From positions 1-12,406 of the forward strand of contig JAFABD010000118.1 of the NCBI GenBank assembly GCA_023426225.1: DNA of 12,406 bases. The letters are read 5' to 3'. Position 1 is the first letter of the stretch, and each line of letters begins with the position of its first letter. Of the stretch, positions 8,444 to 12,406 are shown piece by piece. A model generated the notes under the pieces. It was not told where the DNA came from. It saw only the letters and a program-made list of their open reading frames with translations, and made no database searches. Made by a program: the position numbers and the translations under genes. This DNA is from Pseudomonadota bacterium (GTDB lineage Bacteria; Pseudomonadota; Alphaproteobacteria; Sphingomonadales; Sphingomonadaceae).

Positions 8444-9361
8444 ATGCAGCCGACGCTTCGCCAGCTCCGCTATCTGGTCGCCCTGGCCGAACAGGGCAGC
8501 TTCACGCGCGGCGCCGCCGCCGCGGGCGTGTCGCAGCCGAGCTTTTCGCAGCAGATCCAGCAGGTCGAGGCGCTGCTGGGCGGACGGCTGGTCGAACGCG
8601 GGGGCAAGGCGATCCTGACCCCGCTGGGACGCGACGCCGTCGCCGCGGCGCGGCGCGTGCTGGCCGAGGCCGACGCCTTTTGCGCGCTGGCCGACCGGCG
8701 CGACGATGCGCTGGTGGGGACGATCCGGCTGGGCGCTTCGCCGACGCTCGGCCCCTATCTGTTGCCGCAGGTGGTGGCGCGGCTCCATTCGGCGAGCCCG
8801 TCGCTGCGCGTCCATGTCCGCGAGGGGTTGCCCGACGCGCTGGTCGAGCGGCTGGGCGAGGGGACGCACGACGTGATCCTGGTGCAGATGCCCGCCGGGG
8901 GCGCGGGCACGCCGGTGCATGTCGAGCGGCTGTTTCGCGACCCCTTGCTGGTGGCGATGGCCGCCGACGACCCGCTGCGCACGCGCGACACGATCAGCAC
9001 CGACGACCTGGCCGGGCGCGGGCTGCTGACGTTGCAGCCGCAATACCGGATGAGCGACCAGGTCGCCGCGCTCGCCGCGCAGGCGGGGGCGCATGTGCTG
9101 CGCGATTACGAGGGCACGAGCCTGGACGCGATCCGGCAGATGGCGGGGATGGGCATGGGGCTGGCGCTGCTCCCCCAGCTTTACGTCCGCCAGGAAATCC
9201 GCGGCGACGGTGTCGACGACGTGATCGTCCGCCCCTTTGTCGGCGGGCGGCATTATCGCGAGATCGGGCTGGCGTGGCGCGCCGGGGCGGGGCGTGCGCC
9301 CGCATTCCTGGCGCTGGCGGCGCTGCTGTGCGAGGCGGCGGCGGCCGCCGGGGCGGCGTGA
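8444..9361 (+). CDS. OxyR-like LysR-family transcriptional regulator lacking the redox cysteines
   Basis: A 305-aa LysR-type regulator of the usual family length. The N-terminal winged helix (residues ~4-62: LRQLRYLVALAEQGSF...GVSQPSFSQQIQQVE..LGGRLVER) closely follows the OxyR pattern. The effector domain (~93-295) contains GTIRLGASPTLGPYLLPQV and GTSLDAIRQMAGMGMGLALLP, both strongly OxyR-like. In E. coli OxyR, Cys199 and Cys208 form the peroxide-sensing disulfide. The aligned segment here, LLTLQPQYRMSDQVAALAAQAG, has Arg202 and Ala211 at those places. The only cysteines are Cys80 and Cys296. It is therefore OxyR-like in fold but unlikely to sense peroxide by the known thiol switch. An in-frame TAA at 8429-8431 makes ATG 8444 the first possible start; no Shine-Dalgarno sequence is visible ahead of it. 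The gene lies between tpsA (divergent) and the exporter operon (same direction, 105-bp gap) and could control either or both. Confidence 0.88.
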   Translation: MQPTLRQLRYLVALAEQGSFTRGAAAAGVSQPSFSQQIQQVEALLGGRLVERGGKAILTPLGRDAVAAARRVLAEADAFCALADRRDDALVGTIRLGASPTLGPYLLPQVVARLHSASPSLRVHVREGLPDALVERLGEGTHDVILVQMPAGGAGTPVHVERLFRDPLLVAMAADDPLRTRDTISTDDLAGRGLLTLQPQYRMSDQVAALAAQAGAHVLRDYEGTSLDAIRQMAGMGMGLALLPQLYVRQEIRGDGVDDVIVRPFVGGRHYREIGLAWRAGAGRAPAFLALAALLCEAAAAAGAA

Positions 9362-9371
9362 CGCGGCGGTT

Positions 9372-9408
9372 ATAGGAAAATCCTATTGATCTTATAGTCC
9401 GGCCTCGG
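9372..9408 (+). promoter_or_regulatory. OxyR-type binding site upstream of the exporter operon
   Basis: ATAG (9372-9375), 7 nt, CTAT (9383-9386), 7 nt, ATAG (9394-9397). This matches three of the four tetranucleotides of the E. coli OxyR pattern (ATAG-N7-CTAT-N7-ATAG-N7-CTAT) with exact spacing; the fourth position (9405-9408) reads TCGG. The left half is a perfect 6-bp inverted repeat around AAA. The AT-rich box stands out sharply from its GC-rich surroundings. TATAGT (9393-9398) inside it could be a -10, with no good -35, which would fit a regulated promoter. The likely binder is the OxyR-like protein encoded immediately upstream; this is inferred. Confidence 0.65.
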
Positions 9409-9453
9409 TTGTTCCGATGGCGATGCGTCCGCACCTTGCGCGCCTGAACGGCC

Positions 9454-9461
9454 AAGGAGGT
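9454..9461 (+). promoter_or_regulatory. Ribosome binding site of the ABC-like gene
   Basis: AAGGAGGT, a perfect anti-16S match, with 5 nt to the ATG at 9467. This fixes the start and predicts strong translation. Confidence 0.85.
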
Positions 9462-9466
9462 GCAGA

Positions 9467-11155
9467 ATGGCGGAGGGCGGCCCGGGAATCCGGGCATTGC
9501 GGGGGTGGATCGCACGGGTACTGGCGCCCGATGCGCGGTTCGTGCGGCTGGCGGTCGTCTATGGCGTGGCGATTTCGCTGCTGTCGCTGGCGACGCCGAT
9601 TTCGGTGCAGTTGCTCATCAATTCGGTGGCGAACACCGCGTTGCCCGCGCCGCTGTTCACGCTGTCGGCGGTGCTGTTCGTGCTGTTGCTGGTCGCGGGG
9701 GTGCTCGCGGCATTCCGCATCCACCTGCTCGCGCTGTTCGAGCGGCGGCTGTTCGCGCGGATCGTCGCCGAGATCACGGTGCGCGCGGTCCATGCGCAGA
9801 ACCCCTTTTTCGGCGACGCGCGGCGCGGCGACCTGTTCAACCGCTATTTCGACCTGGCGACGGTGCAGAAGGCGCTGTCGAGCCTGTTGATCGGCGGGTT
9901 CACGATCGTGCTGCAGGGCGCGGTGGGGCTGGTGGTGACGAGTTTCTATCACCCGTTCTTCCTGGCGTTCAACGCGGTGCTGGTGCTGGTGCTGTTCGCG
10001 ATCTGGCAATTGTGGGCGCCGGGGGCGATCCGCACCGCCGTCGCCAAGAGCCACGCCAAGCACGCCGCCGCGCACTGGCTGGAGAGCGTGGGCGGATCGA
10101 ACGGCTTTTACCAGTCGCACCGCCATCTGGATTACGCGATGGACAGGTCCGAGGCGATGACCGCGGCCTATGTCGGCGCGCATCGGCGCCATTTCCGCTA
10201 TACCTTTGCCCAGACGCTGTGCCTGTTGCTGACCTATGCGCTGGCGAGCGCGGCGCTGCTCGCGATGGGCGGATGGCTGATCCTGCAGGGGCAGCTTTCG
10301 ATGGGGCAGCTCGTCGCGGCCGAACTGATCCTGTCGGGCGTCTTTTACGGCATCGCGCAGCTCGGCCCCTATCTGGAGGCGCTGTACGACCTGGCGGCGG
10401 GGCTGGAGGAGCTGTCGCTGTTCTGGGACATTCCGCAGCAGGACGCGCGCCGCACCGGCGAGGGGCCGGGCGACGGCGCGATCCGGTTGCAGAACGTCGT
10501 GCTGGGCGGCCACCGGTTCGAGCTGGAGGTCGCGAGCGGCGAGCAACTGGCGGTGGCGGGCGCGCCCGATGCCGAACATGCGCTGACGCTGCTGCTCAAG
10601 CGCCACGCCGCGCCCGAGCGCGGGCTGGTGCTGGTGGGCGGGCGCGACATCGCCAGCCTGGACATGTACCGGCTGCGCGCCGACGTGATGGTGCTCAACC
10701 GTCCGGGCTTTGTCGAGATGTCGGTGCGCGACTATCTGACGCTTGCCGCGTCGGGCGAGACCGGGCGGATGATCGCGGTGCTGGAGACGGTGGGGCTGGC
10801 GCCGCGGATCGCCGCGCTGCCGGGCGGGCTCGACACGGTGGTGGCGAGCCCCGGCTGGCCGTTTTCGGTGGGCGAGCTGATGGCGCTGAAGCTGGCAGCG
10901 GCGTTGCTCGCGCGGCCGCGCGTGCTGGTGCTGTCGCCGCTGTTCGACCTGTTGCCGCCGGCGCGGATCGACGCCGCGCTGGCCGCGCTGCGCGCGAGCG
11001 GGACGACGGTGCTCCAGTTCACGCGGCGGCCGGGCGGGATGGTGCGCGACGGCTATCTGTGGCTGGCGGGCGACGGGCAGCGGCGCTGTGCCGACGAGGC
11101 CGAGCTGAGCGCGCGGGCGCATGACGCGGGAGGTGCGCATGTCCTTGCCGCCTGA
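9467..11155 (+). CDS. ABC-exporter-like membrane protein with degenerate ATPase domain
   Basis: A 562-aa half-transporter with the layout of type I secretion inner-membrane components. The type 1 exporter membrane domain (residues ~25-310) has about six hydrophobic segments, near 27-50, 64-88, 140-160, 163-185, 247-272 and 280-300, and a typical RRGDLFNRYFDLATVQKAL stretch. There is no N-terminal C39 peptidase or peptidase-like domain. The nucleotide-binding domain (~338-545) is recognisable by its order of strands but lacks catalytic residues. The Walker A position reads GAPDAEHAL (365-373) with no GK[ST] anywhere, the Q-loop is VLNRPG, the signature LSGGQ is FSVGE (466-470), Walker B is RVLVLSPLFD (485-494) with Ser-Pro instead of Asp-Glu, and the H-loop is FTRR (518-521). 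The reading frame is intact, so this is a diverged protein and not a decayed gene. It overlaps hlyD and precedes a TolC-type gene. The substrate is unknown, and energy may come from a partner ATPase elsewhere. Confidence 0.85.
   Translation: MAEGGPGIRALRGWIARVLAPDARFVRLAVVYGVAISLLSLATPISVQLLINSVANTALPAPLFTLSAVLFVLLLVAGVLAAFRIHLLALFERRLFARIVAEITVRAVHAQNPFFGDARRGDLFNRYFDLATVQKALSSLLIGGFTIVLQGAVGLVVTSFYHPFFLAFNAVLVLVLFAIWQLWAPGAIRTAVAKSHAKHAAAHWLESVGGSNGFYQSHRHLDYAMDRSEAMTAAYVGAHRRHFRYTFAQTLCLLLTYALASAALLAMGGWLILQGQLSMGQLVAAELILSGVFYGIAQLGPYLEALYDLAAGLEELSLFWDIPQQDARRTGEGPGDGAIRLQNVVLGGHRFELEVASGEQLAVAGAPDAEHALTLLLKRHAAPERGLVLVGGRDIASLDMYRLRADVMVLNRPGFVEMSVRDYLTLAASGETGRMIAVLETVGLAPRIAALPGGLDTVVASPGWPFSVGELMALKLAAALLARPRVLVLSPLFDLLPPARIDAALAALRASGTTVLQFTRRPGGMVRDGYLWLAGDGQRRCADEAELSARAHDAGGAHVLAA
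11128..11134 (+). promoter_or_regulatory. Ribosome binding site deciding the start of the HlyD-type gene
   Basis: GGGAGGT lies inside the end of the ABC-like gene, with 4 nt to the ATG at 11139. It falls downstream of the other in-frame ATG (11121), so it supports the shorter protein. Confidence 0.75.
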
Positions 11156-12233
11156 AGCCGGCGCGCGCGAGACGCTGCGCCCCGAACATGCCGCGCATTT
11201 CCGCACGCTGGCCGCGCTGCGCCCGCCGCGCACGACGCGCGTGGTCGCATGGATGATCGGCATCGGCATCGCGCTGGTCGCGACGCTGCTGTACGTCGTG
11301 CCGTGGGTGCAGACCTCGCCCGGCACGGGGCAGGTCGTCGCGCTCGATCCCGAGGACCGGGTGCAGGGCGTCACCGCGCTCGTCCCCGGCCGGGTCGAGC
11401 ACTGGTATGTCCGCGACGGCGACCGGGTGAGGCGCGGCGACCCGATCGCACGGATCGTCGACAACGACCCCAACCTGCTCGCCCGGCTGGCCGCCGAGCG
11501 CGCGCAGGTGGCGGCCGAGATCGCCGCGGCACAGCAGGCGATGGCGGTGGCGCAGATCGATGTCGGCCGGTCGCGCCAGCTGCTGGCCGACGGGCTGGTC
11601 GCGCGGCGCGATTACGAGGCGGCGCAGATCAAGGTCGCCGACCATCGCGCCAAGCTGGCCGAGGCGCGCGCGAAGCTGAGCCGCGTCGACGTGACGCTCA
11701 ACCGCCAGTCGGCGCAGCTGGTGCGCGCGCCGCGCGACGGGCGCATCCAGTCGATCAACGGCGCGGCGGGCGCGACGCTGGTGAGCGCGGGCGACGTGCT
11801 GGCGACGCTGGCCCCCGAGGCGCCGGTGCGCGTCGTCGAGCTGATGATCGACGGGCGCGACGTGGCGCTGGTGCGCCCCGGCCAGCCGGTGCGGCTGGCG
11901 TTCGAGGGCTGGCCCGCGGTGCAGTTCAGCGGATGGCCGTCGGTGGCGCAGGGGATGTTCGACGCGCGGGTGCGCTCGATCGACCCGTCGGCGCAGGCGA
12001 ACGGGCTGTTCCGCGTTCTCGTCGAGCCGATGCCGGGCCGTCCGGGCTGGCCGGGCGCGCAGTCGGTGCGGCTGGGCGCCAAGGTGCGCGGCTGGATCCA
12101 GATGGAGACGGTGAGGCTCGGCTATGAGCTGTGGCGCCAGCTCAACGACTTCCCGCTCGAGTTCCGCCGCCCCGCCGACGAGGGCGCCAAAGACAAGCCG
12201 ATCGTCACGATCAAGGCGAAGGGAGGCAAGTGA
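11139..12233 (+). CDS. HlyD-type periplasmic adaptor (membrane fusion protein)
   Basis: A 364-aa membrane fusion protein expected to link the inner-membrane ABC-like protein to the TolC-type channel. Residues ~1-33 are a cytoplasmic tail and ~34-56 one transmembrane helix (RVVAWMIGIGIALVATLLYVV), with the rest periplasmic. A lipoyl-like first half (GVTALVPGRVEHWYVRDGDRVRRGDPIARIVD, ~77-108) is followed by an Ala/Arg/Glu-rich coiled coil (~110-190), the second lipoyl half (LVRAPRDGRIQSINGAAGATLVSAGDVLATLAP) and a beta-barrel region (RVVELMIDGRDVALVRPGQPVRLAFEGW). The coiled coil is short, as in many HlyD/EmrA-like adaptors. The gene overlaps the ABC-like gene by 17 bp and the next gene by 1 bp, so the three are translationally coupled. 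An in-frame ATG at 11121 would add six residues but has no ribosome binding site. The Gly-Lys-rich C-terminus extends beyond the usual end. Confidence 0.9.
   Translation: MSLPPEAGARETLRPEHAAHFRTLAALRPPRTTRVVAWMIGIGIALVATLLYVVPWVQTSPGTGQVVALDPEDRVQGVTALVPGRVEHWYVRDGDRVRRGDPIARIVDNDPNLLARLAAERAQVAAEIAAAQQAMAVAQIDVGRSRQLLADGLVARRDYEAAQIKVADHRAKLAEARAKLSRVDVTLNRQSAQLVRAPRDGRIQSINGAAGATLVSAGDVLATLAPEAPVRVVELMIDGRDVALVRPGQPVRLAFEGWPAVQFSGWPSVAQGMFDARVRSIDPSAQANGLFRVLVEPMPGRPGWPGAQSVRLGAKVRGWIQMETVRLGYELWRQLNDFPLEFRRPADEGAKDKPIVTIKAKGGK
12221..12226 (+). promoter_or_regulatory. Ribosome binding site of the TolC-type gene
   Basis: GGGAGG within the last codons of the HlyD-type gene, 6 nt before the ATG at 12233, consistent with coupled translation. 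Confidence 0.75.
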
Positions 12234-12406
12234 TGCGGCGGATCATCCGGCGGCTGCGCGAGGCCGTGCGCGCGGCGATGGTGGCGGTGATGGCGGCGGT
12301 CGCGAGCCCTGCGGCGGCCCAGCCGCTGACGCTCGACGAGGTGCTGCGCGCATCGGCGGCGCAGGCGCCCGCGATCCTGGAGGCGATGGCGCGCGAGGGC
12401 CAGGCG
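12233..12406 (+). CDS. TolC-family outer-membrane channel, N-terminal fragment
   Basis: The first 58 codons of a gene that runs off the window. It starts at an ATG sharing one base with the hlyD stop (TGATG). The signal peptide has a basic start (RRIIRRLREAVR), a hydrophobic core and AAVASPAAAQ, with the likely cut after the last Ala. The mature start PLTLDEVLRASAAQAP is the typical opening of TolC/outer-membrane efflux proteins, where the Leu-Thr-Leu-Asp-Glu-Val-Leu stretch begins the first alpha-hairpin. It completes a three-component envelope-spanning exporter with the ABC-like and HlyD-type genes. The membrane strands and coiled coils are outside the window, so subfamily cannot be judged. 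Confidence 0.85.
   Translation, partial: MRRIIRRLREAVRAAMVAVMAAVASPAAAQPLTLDEVLRASAAQAPAILEAMAREGQA

Noticed and set aside
9372..9386. Perfect 6-bp inverted repeat with AAA loop after the regulator gene, considered as a terminator.
   Set aside because: The stem is AT-rich and short and no T-run follows. The spacing to the next ATAG fits an OxyR-type binding site much better.
11121..11138. Earlier ATG for the HlyD-type gene.
   Set aside because: It would place the GGGAGGT ribosome binding site inside the coding region, and no Shine-Dalgarno sequence precedes it. The added residues (MTREVR) are just a translation of that site.
9467..11155. The ABC-like gene as a pseudogene.
   Set aside because: The loss of motifs is by substitution only. 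The frame is full length, the membrane domain is well kept, the start is strong and the downstream genes are coupled to it, so decay of a dead gene is less likely than divergence under constraint.
9392..11473. A 693-codon open frame on the minus strand opposite the ABC-like gene.
   Set aside because: It is in codon register with the ABC-like gene and its product is Arg/Gln/His-rich low complexity. The plus-strand gene has a perfect ribosome binding site and clear homology.

Overview
The window is very GC-rich, almost fully coding, and uses strong GGAGG-type ribosome binding sites. Together with the style of the adhesin and exporter genes, this suggests an alphaproteobacterium, most likely a sphingomonad (Sphingomonas or a relative). 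That placement is an inference from composition and gene families, not from a marker gene. No RNA genes, insertion sequences, CRISPR arrays or attachment sites were seen.

Left part (1-8162, minus strand): a two-partner secretion (type Vb) pair. The large gene tpsA (144-8162, 2672 aa) encodes a filamentous-hemagglutinin-like exoprotein. It has a signal peptide, a TPS secretion domain, four long GLUG-repeat modules, six tandem MBG-type repeats in the order A-B-A-B-A-A, and a short tail with a cysteine pair six residues apart. Only 3-15 nt downstream begins a second gene, cut by the window edge, with a signal peptide and the Ile-Glu-Arg-Asn start of a mature protein typical of TpsB (ShlB/FhaC/HecB-type) outer-membrane transporters.

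Middle (8163-8443): a 281-bp divergent intergenic region that should hold the promoters of tpsA and of the regulator gene.

Right part (8444-12406, plus strand): a LysR-family regulator closely resembling OxyR but without the two redox cysteines. It is followed by a tightly coupled operon of an ABC-exporter-like membrane protein, an HlyD-type membrane fusion protein and a TolC-type outer-membrane channel (cut by the window edge). The layout is that of a type I secretion system. The ABC protein keeps the membrane domain, but in its nucleotide-binding domain the Walker A lysine, the signature sequence, the Walker B Asp-Glu and the H-loop histidine are all gone.

Two observations stand out. The ATPase of the tripartite exporter looks catalytically dead. 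The 105-bp gap between the regulator and this operon carries ATAG-N7-CTAT-N7-ATAG, three of the four tetranucleotides of the E. coli OxyR recognition pattern with exact spacing. The window therefore may hold an envelope or surface-adhesion locus in which an OxyR-fold regulator, no longer a thiol peroxide sensor, controls a pseudo-ABC/HlyD/TolC assembly next to a giant TPS adhesin. A functional link between the two secretion systems is inferred from position only.
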